The position numbers were made by a program, and so were the translations under genes. A model generated the notes under the pieces. The model had not been told where the DNA came from. It searched no databases and worked only from the letters and a program-made list of their open reading frames with translations. A stretch of 64,000 nucleotides of DNA from Paenibacillus tundrae (GTDB lineage Bacteria; Bacillota; Bacilli; Paenibacillales; Paenibacillaceae), in contig NZ_CP145605.1 in assembly GCF_036884255.1 (NCBI RefSeq), positions 3,968,001 to 4,032,000 of the forward strand. Reading direction: 5' to 3'. Shown piece after piece: positions 28,622 to 36,196 of the stretch (within the stretch, counting starts at the first letter, position 1; each line of letters opens with the position of its first letter).

Positions 28622-28648
28622 GACAAATGAAGAGCTAAATCTGTGACA
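28622..28648 (-). promoter_or_regulatory. ECF41-dependent promoter
   Basis: On the minus strand TGTCACA (28642-28648) is followed, after exactly 16 bp, by TGTC (28622-28625). The ECF41 consensus is TGTCACA-N16-CGTC, so only one base differs. It lies 36 bp before the CMD start. Confidence 0.78.
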
Positions 28649-28679
28649 AAATTCTCAGTTTTTTATCAAAACGATGTGA

Positions 28680-29471
28680 TCAGTACCTCCAACCGTTACC
28701 GATCAACTGCCGTTGCATCGTATATGGCGTATAGTTCGAAGTCGGCAACATATAAGACGCATGGGGCAGATGTTCATACGCTGGGTTCACAGCATCTCCG
28801 TACGAATGCTCTCCCTGAGGAGAAGTCTGTAACTGGACATAAGGCTGGACATTTACGTGGGGCGGGTTGTTTGGTTGGTTGTTCGGTTGGTTGTTCGGCT
28901 GGCATACAGGGTTGGAAGGGGTAGAGACATCTGCTACGCAATCTGCGGGTGGGCCAATAAATACGGTCTTCTGGATTGGAGCCAAGGTTGCCTGGACTTG
29001 TGCCTCATCAAGACAATACGTATGAGCAAGTATACTCGGAGGTGTGAGGCGTAAAATATCTGAACCAAATATAGCTTCAGGCACAGGTGCATCAAAAATC
29101 GCCAGTAAGTGTGTATCATCTACAGTCGCAATTTCGTAGTGCCACCAGCCTTGCGGTACATTCGCCACTTGACCGGGAGTAATCGGAAAATTCAACAATT
29201 CGTTCGTAAATGGATTGATTAGGGAGACAACGGCTGCCCCGCGAATACAATAGACCAGTTCAGTTGCATTCTGATGAACATGAGGCTCTACCACGTTGCC
29301 CGTACTGAGAAAAATATCTAACAATGAGGTATTGCCGAGGGTATTTAACTGTTGAATGGAGAGGGAATTAATATAATTTTGTTCGTCTTTCTTAAATAGT
29401 AAATTTCGGTTCACATCATAGGTGAATTCAGTATTCGGTGACGTGTAATCCATATTCGAGGTTGCCAACAT
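28680..29471 (-). CDS. Germin-like cupin protein (paralogue B) with Asn/Gln/Pro tail
   Basis: 263 residues. The cupin core shows HVHQNATELVYCIRG and PGQVANVPQGWWHYEI, and the following part matches paralogue A (14596-15189), including LAHTYCLDEAQ and GPPADC. The last 90 residues are an extra low-complexity tail with three consecutive QPNN-like repeats and many Pro/Tyr/Gln, resembling exosporium or coat-associated tails. Metal ligands His/His/Glu are conserved. The ribosome site (AAGGGCAGG) is weak. Function unknown. Confidence 0.82.
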   Translation of the reverse strand: MLATSNMDYTSPNTEFTYDVNRNLLFKKDEQNYINSLSIQQLNTLGNTSLLDIFLSTGNVVEPHVHQNATELVYCIRGAAVVSLINPFTNELLNFPITPGQVANVPQGWWHYEIATVDDTHLLAIFDAPVPEAIFGSDILRLTPPSILAHTYCLDEAQVQATLAPIQKTVFIGPPADCVADVSTPSNPVCQPNNQPNNQPNNPPHVNVQPYVQLQTSPQGEHSYGDAVNPAYEHLPHASYMLPTSNYTPYTMQRQLIGNGWRY

Positions 29472-29574
29472 TTAACGCCTGCCCTTCATTCTACGGTTAG
29501 GTGAAAACCTATACGCCAGCTTATGTCATCAGCCTATATTCGTGAGCCCAATTCTGAACGTTGAATAGAAACGA

Positions 29575-29610
29575 CAAAACCCTCTGAATAGAACACGTCT
29601 ATCAGAGGGT
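29575..29610 (-). terminator. Terminator after the leucine-rich repeat gene
   Basis: ACCCTCTGA pairs with TCAGAGGGT; a short T run follows on the minus strand. Confidence 0.7.
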
Positions 29611-29617
29611 AGTTATG

Positions 29618-30700
29618 TTACTCTATTTCTTCTTCAGTCAGCAGAGCTTCTTCACTCAGACCAAGAGAATGTCCACTCAAGCTCACATGTTCTAACCAGT
29701 GCATCCGAGACACGATGTCAGGGGTTCCTTCAATTAGACTATTGGTGATATTTAGCCACTTCAGCTTCTTGAGATTCTCAAGCTCTGGAGGCAGCTCCCG
29801 AATACCTGAATAACCTATGCTCAAACTCACTAACTCTCTCAGATTACCAATCTCAGCAGGTAAATGACTTAGCTCCATTTCATGCTTAGGCTTGGGCTTC
29901 CATCCAGGTTCGACATGAAATGCACTGCCACCATAAATGGTAAGCTCCTTGAGCTGAGTAAGCTTTCCAATTTCATGCGGGATGCCCTTCAGATCTGCCG
30001 TCATAATGGTTAATTTCTCTAGTGCGCTCAGTTCGAAGAAAGCCGGGGGCAGCTCACTCACATGTTGTTCAAAAACTTCGAGTTCCTTCAATTGCGTGAG
30101 TTCACGAATGCGATCTGGAATTTCGGATAACAGATAGCCGGTAATATTTAGACGATCCGTCTGGTGTTGAATGGCGTCATTTAGGAAGCAATCAAACTGC
30201 TCATGCCTTTGTAATTTGAAAAATAAGCCGGGAATGCGCTCCATTAACTCGCTCGCTTCTTCCTCCGTAATTCCCATGCCATACATTCCTTCATGTGCTA
30301 CGGTATAAAAGTAATCGCTGCCATCTTCTTTAAGAAAACAGAGATCATCAGGTAATGACGGATACAACCAATCTCCAAATCGAGTAGCCTCTTGCTTAAG
30401 CACCTGCCCAGACTCTGGGGTGCATGAATATATGTAATAACTGCCGCTGGAGTACATCGCATGACTATCTATCTTATTATTGTGCATGAAACGCTCTCTT
30501 ACCATGGCCTCATCCATTGTGAAAACTTCGATCAGATAGGGCTCCAATTGTTCTAAAACTTGAGCAACCCGTTTAGGAGGATCATCTATTGCGTACCCTC
30601 GATCTACGATCAAGAAGCGATCGGTCTTCTCTATTAATTCATCAATGATTTGATCATATGTAGTTTCTCTTGGATCGGTATATAGGGATACCGTTGTCAT
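29618..30700 (-). CDS. Leucine-rich repeat protein
   Basis: 360 residues, no signal peptide. The first half (1-185) has no recognised domain. The second half contains about seven leucine-rich repeats, for example LTQLKELEVFEQHVSELPP, LSALEKLTIMTADLKGIPHE and LKKLKWLNITNSLIEGTPD, of the bacterial intracellular type with LP.E/L signatures. Such repeats bind proteins; no partner is known. ATG follows GGAGGAGGAATTGA. Confidence 0.88.
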   Translation of the reverse strand: MTTVSLYTDPRETTYDQIIDELIEKTDRFLIVDRGYAIDDPPKRVAQVLEQLEPYLIEVFTMDEAMVRERFMHNNKIDSHAMYSSGSYYIYSCTPESGQVLKQEATRFGDWLYPSLPDDLCFLKEDGSDYFYTVAHEGMYGMGITEEEASELMERIPGLFFKLQRHEQFDCFLNDAIQHQTDRLNITGYLLSEIPDRIRELTQLKELEVFEQHVSELPPAFFELSALEKLTIMTADLKGIPHEIGKLTQLKELTIYGGSAFHVEPGWKPKPKHEMELSHLPAEIGNLRELVSLSIGYSGIRELPPELENLKKLKWLNITNSLIEGTPDIVSRMHWLEHVSLSGHSLGLSEEALLTEEEIE

Positions 30701-30807
30701 TCAATTCCTCCTCCATTTTTTTGCTCGTACTGAAATTCATTTAGTGTCATGAGCATGCATTCAGGCATAGGCTGATATCATCATTTGAGTATTGGGAGGC
30801 ACAAAAC

Positions 30808-31176
30808 ATGGCATACGATCCACGCTCTGTTCAGTACCCTGCACCTACAGGCTATCCTTATCCTTATTATCCACCAACTCCGCCGCCACCTTATCCATAT
30901 CCTTATCCGTACCCACCCTTCTTCCCCATTCCGCTCCCTTATCCAATCGGAGGCGGTCCATGGTGGCACGGTGGTTATCCAGGTGGCGGCTATCCGGGTG
31001 GTCCTCACGGTGGAGGACCAGGCGGCGGCTACCCAGGAGGCCCTCACGGTGGAGGACCAGGCGGTGGCTACCCAGGAGGCCCTCACGGTGGAGGACCAGG
31101 CGGTGGCTACCCAGGGGGTCCTCATGGTGGAGGATCGGGCGGAGGATTTCACGGTCACCGCTTCTTCCAGTGGTAA
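30808..31176 (+). CDS. Gly/Pro/Tyr/His-rich repeat protein
   Basis: 122 residues beginning MAYDPRSVQYPAPTGYPYPY, behind GGGAGGCACAAAAC. Residues 11-46 are Pro/Tyr-rich, and residues 59-110 form four near-identical 13-residue repeats (GGGYPGGPHGGGP). No signal peptide. Composition resembles small Gly/Tyr-rich spore coat or surface proteins. The repeat opens several other frames on both strands, but only this frame has a ribosome site. Function inferred only from composition. Confidence 0.78.
   Translation: MAYDPRSVQYPAPTGYPYPYYPPTPPPPYPYPYPYPPFFPIPLPYPIGGGPWWHGGYPGGGYPGGPHGGGPGGGYPGGPHGGGPGGGYPGGPHGGGPGGGYPGGPHGGGSGGGFHGHRFFQW
30982..31137 (+). repeat. 39-bp tandem repeat, four copies
   Basis: Four in-frame copies of a 39-bp unit encode the GGGYPGGPHGGGP repeats. 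Copies differ mainly at third positions, and the last ends in Ser instead of Pro. Copy number is likely variable between strains. Confidence 0.88.
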
Positions 31177-31194
31177 AATAACCGATCGCTCACA

Positions 31195-31226
31195 GACAGG
31201 GGCTGCTACACGATGCAGTTCCTGTC
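31195..31226 (+). terminator. Possible weak terminator after the repeat protein gene
   Basis: GACAGG...CTGC pairs with GCAG...CCTGTC, with only a short T-rich tail. It lies between two convergent genes. Confidence 0.35.
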
Positions 31227-31234
31227 TTCGTTCC

Positions 31235-31846
31235 TCAATAATCAATTTCATCCTTCACATTGAGATTGCGATTGGAAGCTTCAAGCAGTTCTTCGAATGA
31301 TTCGTGAAGATAATATACAAAATCCGGATCATGCACGTACATAATAATCTGCCCGTACTTGCCCTTCTCTGTGGGATCAAAATCCAGCATGATGTACAGT
31401 GAACCACCTGCCATCGTTGCAAAGGGTATCCATTGTTTATGGAATAAAAATGGTTTGATCTCAGGGTCGAGCTCGCGAATCTCTTCCTCAGAGTAAAATT
31501 CCTCCAACTTTTCATCCACTTCACAAAAGTATTGTTTGGTCTCACGAATTTCATCCAAGGACATTAGATAAAACGGAATACTCCGCTGTTCCTCTGCATC
31601 TCCAGGATACAACATATGAAATCCGTAACCACTGCCATTTTTACGTTCATAAAATGCACGAAAATCCGCAGGAAACTTAATATTAAAATCCGCTTCAAAT
31701 GCCTCCAAACTCTGCTTGGAGGCACCATCGATCTGTTTATACTGTTGGTACAATTCTTTAATCTCTTCATCCACCACTTTAACATCTAACAATTGATGCA
31801 AAGCATCCATTAACCCGTCGATCCTAGATTGTACGTCTAATTTCAA
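31235..31846 (-). CDS. SUKH/SMI1-KNR4 family protein
   Basis: 203 residues from a TTG start at 31844-31846 behind AGGAGG. SUKH signatures are visible: LEAFEADFNIKFPADFRAFY early, and WIPFATMAGGSLYIMLDFDP followed by GQIIMYVHDPD late. SUKH proteins often act as immunity proteins for contact-dependent toxins, or as binding modules. No toxin gene is adjacent. It is separated by 21 bp from the upstream propeller-like gene, suggesting one transcript. Confidence 0.88.
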   Translation of the reverse strand: MKLDVQSRIDGLMDALHQLLDVKVVDEEIKELYQQYKQIDGASKQSLEAFEADFNIKFPADFRAFYERKNGSGYGFHMLYPGDAEEQRSIPFYLMSLDEIRETKQYFCEVDEKLEEFYSEEEIRELDPEIKPFLFHKQWIPFATMAGGSLYIMLDFDPTEKGKYGQIIMYVHDPDFVYYLHESFEELLEASNRNLNVKDEIDY

Positions 31847-31867
31847 CAGAAGTCCTCCTTCTTCGTC

Positions 31868-33169
31868 CTACCAGCGCAGCGGCTCTTCTCCTCGCCATAA
31901 CACATAACGCTCGAGTTCACGAATCGTGCCTGTGCCAATGCCGTAATCGTCCATTGCTTCTGAAGTTAAATCAAGGATATGCAGCATGCCACTGTATGTA
32001 CCTACTGCAAGCTTGGATTGATCAGGCGATACCACGATGGACGAGATCGTACCACCTACAAAATGACGCCATACTTCCTGTCCCTGATTATCCACACAGC
32101 GCAGATAACCATATGCATCTCCAATCACAATGCCTTGGTGAGTCTCCGCAGAGGCATACACACGCGCATTTTCATCCACAATAGGCCAATCTTCTTTCTT
32201 CTCATTGACCTCCACCTCGTCTAGTTTAACCTGGATCGTAGCACCGTTATAAAAGTGACATGCATTAAACCAAACGTTACGGTTATCTTTAGTGAAGATA
32301 GCATGATGCGGGTAACTCATTTCCGGATATAACGAATACGTATGATTCTGTTGTCGATCCAGGAGCATGTGGTTACTTACCTGACTGCCAAAGGCAATCC
32401 AGCGACCATTCTCTGAAACTGCCGCATGACCCATGTCGATTTGAGTATCTTCCAATTCATATTCTTGAATCTCCGACGGATCAGGGTGCAGCAAGGATAC
32501 TTGAGATTGTTCGATGAGGTGAACACCATATGTGGACAAAATAAGAAGAGATTGTCCTTCGTTGAATGGAATTAGCTCTATAAGTGAACGTTCAGGATAT
32601 TCGCAATCTGCCAGCGACTCGATCTGAGGCAGCGTGTTATGAAGGCTAGACTGAATATCTTCCCAACGATACATAGCAAGCTCTCGGCCTTGTAGCTGAC
32701 GATCAGGGCTTCGAATGATTCGAATAACAGCTTCATCTGCTAATGCATAATCCATGCCATTCGGGGAGCATCCCGCAAAATGATAATGAGGAGATGCAAC
32801 TAGTCCTTGTGAATCCGCGGTGTATACGACGCCGTTCTGCGTATGAGCCCCAATATTAAATACAACGCCATCTTGCGCAATAAATCCAACAACTTGCACG
32901 GCCTGCATCACAGACTGAAATTGTTCACCCATCGGCCATGAAGCAGGAGGTAATTCAGATCGTAGACGTAGCACATCCCCTTGCGCATTAGCCTGTTTTA
33001 CCATCTCCCAGACTTCAGCACTAAGACTGGCTCGATCATCATTCTCAAGCGCAGATTCATCCGGATTTTCACCAGCCATACTTTTGCGTACAAATTCATT
33101 TACAAGTTGTGCATACCGTCTACCTTCTTGACGCCACTGTTGTGCAATCTTCTCATCTAACCAACTCAA
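31868..33169 (-). CDS. Beta-propeller (WD40/PQQ-like) protein
   Basis: 433 residues from TTG at 33167-33169 behind GGAGG. After a helical N-terminus of about 60 residues there are repeated beta-rich segments: VYTADSQGLVASPHYHFAG, GRWIAFGSQVSNHMLLDR, VIGDAYGYLRCVDNQGQEVW and SKLAVGTYSGMLHILDLTSE. These suggest a six- or seven-bladed propeller. There is no signal peptide or catalytic motif. It lies tightly between two SUKH genes and may be a scaffold for them. Family assignment is by repeat appearance only. Confidence 0.75.
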   Translation of the reverse strand: MSWLDEKIAQQWRQEGRRYAQLVNEFVRKSMAGENPDESALENDDRASLSAEVWEMVKQANAQGDVLRLRSELPPASWPMGEQFQSVMQAVQVVGFIAQDGVVFNIGAHTQNGVVYTADSQGLVASPHYHFAGCSPNGMDYALADEAVIRIIRSPDRQLQGRELAMYRWEDIQSSLHNTLPQIESLADCEYPERSLIELIPFNEGQSLLILSTYGVHLIEQSQVSLLHPDPSEIQEYELEDTQIDMGHAAVSENGRWIAFGSQVSNHMLLDRQQNHTYSLYPEMSYPHHAIFTKDNRNVWFNACHFYNGATIQVKLDEVEVNEKKEDWPIVDENARVYASAETHQGIVIGDAYGYLRCVDNQGQEVWRHFVGGTISSIVVSPDQSKLAVGTYSGMLHILDLTSEAMDDYGIGTGTIRELERYVLWRGEEPLRW

Positions 33170-33173
33170 ATGA

Positions 33174-33929
33174 TCATTCCTCCACTCCGCCTATATGTAT
33201 AGGGCGACAATGATGTGCGATTAAGAACAAATGCAGGTCATGGTCTCTACCCTCTGACTCACCTGTTTCTTCATAGAACATGGCGACTTCTCTGCCATAG
33301 GCATAATTAAAGCGCAGATAACCACCAATAGATGCCATAAATAATATACATCTATGCTCATTCTCCACTACAGCATCCCATTTGAACTCCTTTTTACAGC
33401 ATTGCGCCAATTCCAATAAGGACTTACCTTGCTCACCATCCTCAAGATGATAAAATGTATGGTGCCGTAATTCATTCCATGGTTCAAAATAATGCGGGGT
33501 TAATGGCTTGTCTTGTTGATAATAACCACAGTATATACGATCCAACAGCTCACTTATTTCTGCACCATCACCCTCACAAGCCCACAACGTGATATGTTCA
33601 TCATGACGCGGAAGCCAAAGCAATCCCTCGACCTGAGGGTGAACTGCCAAGAAATCTCCATCCACTGAACTTCCGATACTAACGCATTCCTGCAGTTGGC
33701 GCTGACTTATTGGTGTCTCTTCTGTATGAATCCAGAAGTCATATTCAACAAAAGGAGCTAGCACGTCTTGATCGGGCCGCTGTATATTCATCCAGCCGGT
33801 GTAAGTACCCTCTCCATATTGCTCAAGCCATCTGCGATAGGATGAAGGTAATGAGATGTTATGTTGTTCTTCGAAATGATTCAGTTCTTCAGCAGATACA
33901 GGCTTCATTGCTTGAGATACAATGTACAT
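33174..33929 (-). CDS. Second SUKH/SMI1-KNR4 family protein
   Basis: Start ATG at 33927-33929 is preferred (GGGAG 9 bases upstream); an ATG three codons earlier abuts the ribosome site. About 251 residues. The early segment LNHFEEQHNISLPSSYRRWLEQYG plus GDFLAVHPQVEGLLWLPRHD is characteristic of the SUKH fold. Its C-terminal half (from FYHLEDGEQGKSLLELAQ) is additional and unassigned. The propeller gene follows 4 bp downstream. Confidence 0.82.
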   Translation of the reverse strand: MYIVSQAMKPVSAEELNHFEEQHNISLPSSYRRWLEQYGEGTYTGWMNIQRPDQDVLAPFVEYDFWIHTEETPISQRQLQECVSIGSSVDGDFLAVHPQVEGLLWLPRHDEHITLWACEGDGAEISELLDRIYCGYYQQDKPLTPHYFEPWNELRHHTFYHLEDGEQGKSLLELAQCCKKEFKWDAVVENEHRCILFMASIGGYLRFNYAYGREVAMFYEETGESEGRDHDLHLFLIAHHCRPIHIGGVEE

Positions 33930-33977
33930 ATGATACATCTCCCTATCATCAGATCATGCTATTTACGTTATAACATT

Positions 33978-34535
33978 CTAGGCCAATTCTTCTTGAACAA
34001 TCTCCGTTGAGACCCCTTTGCGGTTAGTAATTTGAATGGCAAACGCATCATATCCATTACGCTTGACTAACTCAAAATTCATGCGTTCTCCCGTAATCAG
34101 TTCATAGGTTCCATCTTCATGAACATCTTCCCCAAACTCATCATCATATGGAACATTGTAGTAGGCGGTTAAGTACACTTCAAAAATATCCTCTCCTTCT
34201 ACGTCCAGATAAGGACGCAAAGGCCTATTTTTAAGCTTATCCTCAGCATACGTCTCACATAGCATGGCATCATATCCATGTTTGGCAGCATCAAATAACA
34301 GATAACGTTCTCCAGTTACAGTATGCTCTACATATACAAGTAATGGTGTCGAATCATGCCAACTTATCAGATCATCATCGATCAAGTCACCATAATAAAA
34401 AATATGGAACTTGTCGTGACCATCTGGCGTTTGTACTTTTCCATTCCATTCTACTTCATGAGCTTGTTCCTTCTTCAATGTCTGTACCAACCCTTCGAGA
34501 TAGGCTGGCCCTTGTTGTACTCCTAATTCATTCAT
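33978..34535 (-). CDS. Protein of unknown function, 185 residues
   Basis: Acidic cytoplasmic protein without a signal peptide, start behind GGAGGCGAGATC. It has aromatic beta-rich stretches such as HIFYYGDLIDDDLISWHDS and TGERYLLFDAAKHGYDAMLC. No known domain is recognised. Its start overlaps the upstream gene's stop (ATGA), so the two are translationally coupled. Position beside SUKH proteins hints at a related role. Confidence 0.72.
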   Translation of the reverse strand: MNELGVQQGPAYLEGLVQTLKKEQAHEVEWNGKVQTPDGHDKFHIFYYGDLIDDDLISWHDSTPLLVYVEHTVTGERYLLFDAAKHGYDAMLCETYAEDKLKNRPLRPYLDVEGEDIFEVYLTAYYNVPYDDEFGEDVHEDGTYELITGERMNFELVKRNGYDAFAIQITNRKGVSTEIVQEELA

Positions 34536-35176
34536 GATCTCGCCTCCGGTTTATTCATTCGAATGGAAACAATCTTACGTTCCTCATCCACGGTTAATTG
34601 AATATCAATATGAAGTTGATCCCGGAACAATGCCGTTATATTAAGATACGGGTCACGGGCTGCCTTACTGCTTCCATTGCCGTTCGATCGGGTCATGCCT
34701 TGATGAATAATGGACTGAACCAACCTTCCATCGCCTTTGCCTGTTTTTTCATATGTATAGATCAGTTGACCATCGTGATTGAACACCTTCACTATAGGTA
34801 TGAAGTCATTGGCATTGAGATATTGCTGCTCTTCATTGACATAATTCATTGCGTCAGATGAATAGTTTATTTGTCCCGCCAAATAAGGGTTTGTATCATT
34901 CGGCTCAATCTCATATTCTTGGTAGGCTAATTGAAACAAATTTTGAAGACCACTTGCATCAATACGATAGTAAAATTGACGGTTCTCCTCAGCTTTGTCC
35001 ATCGCAGCATAACCATTAATTAGTGGCCAAGTCGCATAAGATTTGCCGTTCACTTCAATAGCTAAGGCATAATCTGACAACACTTTCTCTTTCTGAAAAA
35101 CACCATAACTTTGCATGATAAAAAATGCTGGAATACATAACATAGCAAAAATAGACAGTGATACTCTTTTTTTCAT
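34532..35176 (-). CDS. Membrane-anchored or secreted protein of unknown function
   Basis: 214 residues, start behind GGAGGTTTACTA. A short basic start (MKKR) and one hydrophobic segment (VSLSIFAMLCIPAFFIM) form a signal peptide or anchor. The outside part includes VNGKSYATWPLINGYAAMD and ends in a basic stretch. No family recognised. It shares four bases with the 185-residue downstream gene. Confidence 0.72.
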   Translation of the reverse strand: MKKRVSLSIFAMLCIPAFFIMQSYGVFQKEKVLSDYALAIEVNGKSYATWPLINGYAAMDKAEENRQFYYRIDASGLQNLFQLAYQEYEIEPNDTNPYLAGQINYSSDAMNYVNEEQQYLNANDFIPIVKVFNHDGQLIYTYEKTGKGDGRLVQSIIHQGMTRSNGNGSSKAARDPYLNITALFRDQLHIDIQLTVDEERKIVSIRMNKPEARS

Positions 35177-35208
35177 TAGTAAACCTCCAACACAATATCT
35201 CTTGCAAG

Positions 35209-35817
35209 TTATCCTGTTTTATACTGCAGCTTCGTTAGTGTTCGAACAACCTGCTCTCGATTCTTAGCATTTTTCATATAAGCAGGGATCGCATGCGAGG
35301 CCGTTTTCATAGGTGAATTGGCAGGTTTCACTCGCAAATCTGCAGAGATATAAGCAATGAGATAATTCAAATGCTCGCGATTGACTGCCCAGACGTGCTT
35401 GCCTCTTACCTGATCGAGAAAGTACAGCTCCATACCAAAGATCGATTCTCGCCCTTCCCGAATTTCTGGATAATACCCTCGATGTGTCTCTCGACGATAC
35501 AACAGAGCTTGATTGACTTTACCACAATGTGGGCATTCCACATGCGCTGATTGATGAGGTGTTCTTTTCTCATCCGTGACTTGCACATTGAACCATCGTT
35601 CACATAAGACACAACTTCCCTTGGCATCACAACGATAGTTTGGTTCTTCCGCACCTTGAGCATAACAATTGGAACACGCCCACACCAACCGATCATCAGA
35701 CTTAGAAATAACCGCATGCCCACCACATTCCTTACATTTAACGTCGATCTGCTTCCCCCGATGAAGTAGATAATAAAAATTGTACTTATATGCACCTTCA
35801 TCTTCGAAACGTTTCAT
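35209..35817 (-). CDS. Zinc-ribbon protein of unknown function
   Basis: About 202 residues from ATG at 35815-35817 behind GGTGG. Four CxxC motifs (CKEC, CSNC, CVLC, CPHC) lie within residues 25-110, so two zinc ribbons are likely. The C-terminal half is helical and basic (LRVKPANSPMKTAS, NREQVVRTLTKLQ). Proteins of this shape are often nucleic-acid or partner binding, but no function is established. First gene of the minus-strand cluster. Confidence 0.8.
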   Translation of the reverse strand: MKRFEDEGAYKYNFYYLLHRGKQIDVKCKECGGHAVISKSDDRLVWACSNCYAQGAEEPNYRCDAKGSCVLCERWFNVQVTDEKRTPHQSAHVECPHCGKVNQALLYRRETHRGYYPEIREGRESIFGMELYFLDQVRGKHVWAVNREHLNYLIAYISADLRVKPANSPMKTASHAIPAYMKNAKNREQVVRTLTKLQYKTG

Positions 35818-35999
35818 TCCACTTCCACCTTTCACCAATTCTCATTCTAAATTATATGTAACTCAGCTACGTAGTACAAGAAACGCCCTCTTCTATTTCA
35901 ACTTTTTCTCTTTCTATGACTCAAGTGTGTTTCGTATCACACCCCTCCTGATTGCATTTATGTAATCTATATATAAAAGAAAGATAATACTTCAATTTT

Positions 36000-36015
36000 T
36001 GTGAATTAAATCACT
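36000..36015. promoter_or_regulatory. FNR-type box near nirK
   Basis: TGTGAATTAAATCACT matches TGTGA-N6-TCACA at nine of ten half-site bases. No good -10 box lies at the right distance on the nirK side, whereas TATA-like sequence lies about 42-44 bp away on the opposite strand. The target gene is therefore uncertain. Confidence 0.65.
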
Positions 36016-36196
36016 AGGATGCGTCTGAGAACTCCGAAGGACGCAGATTTCGCCGAATTTTTGTTCCAAGCAAGGAAGGTTCCTGCAGGCGTGCCGAGGC
36101 ACGTCAAGGAGAACTGACGCGGCAGGGGGTGAAAAGGTGGTGAAAGATGCACTTCAGAGCGTTTTGAGACACCCCCTAAGATAAGGTCGTGTTCCC
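36016..36196 (+). ncRNA. Candidate structured 5' leader RNA of nirK
   Basis: Possible stems are TGCGTC/GACGCA (36020-36045) and CCTGC/GCAGG (36082-36126). The latter encloses two hairpins, CGTGC/GCACG (36090-36103) and GTCA/TGAC (36103-36118), giving a three-way junction. GGGGGTG (36125-36131) could pair with CACCCCC (36170-36176) just before the weak AAGG ribosome site of nirK. No known riboswitch class was recognised. It may instead be a dispersed intergenic element. Confidence 0.45.

Larger units (their letters stand above)
35839..36196. other. Divergent region upstream of nirK
   Basis: 358 bp holding an AT-rich half, an FNR-type box at 36000-36015, and a GC-rich structured stretch from 36016 to 36196. 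No gene is supported. A short frame at 36147-36167 encodes only six residues. Confidence 0.6.

Noticed and set aside
30982..31137. CRISPR-like array
   Set aside because: The repeats are contiguous, in frame and without spacers.
30781..31300. Alternative frames over the Gly/Pro repeat, including a minus-strand frame
   Set aside because: They arise from repeat composition, lack ribosome sites and have unnatural residue content such as long Arg/Trp/Ser runs.
36147..36167. Six-codon leader peptide (MHFRAF) before nirK
   Set aside because: A purine-rich ribosome-like stretch precedes it, but the peptide is too short and shows no run of a regulatory codon.
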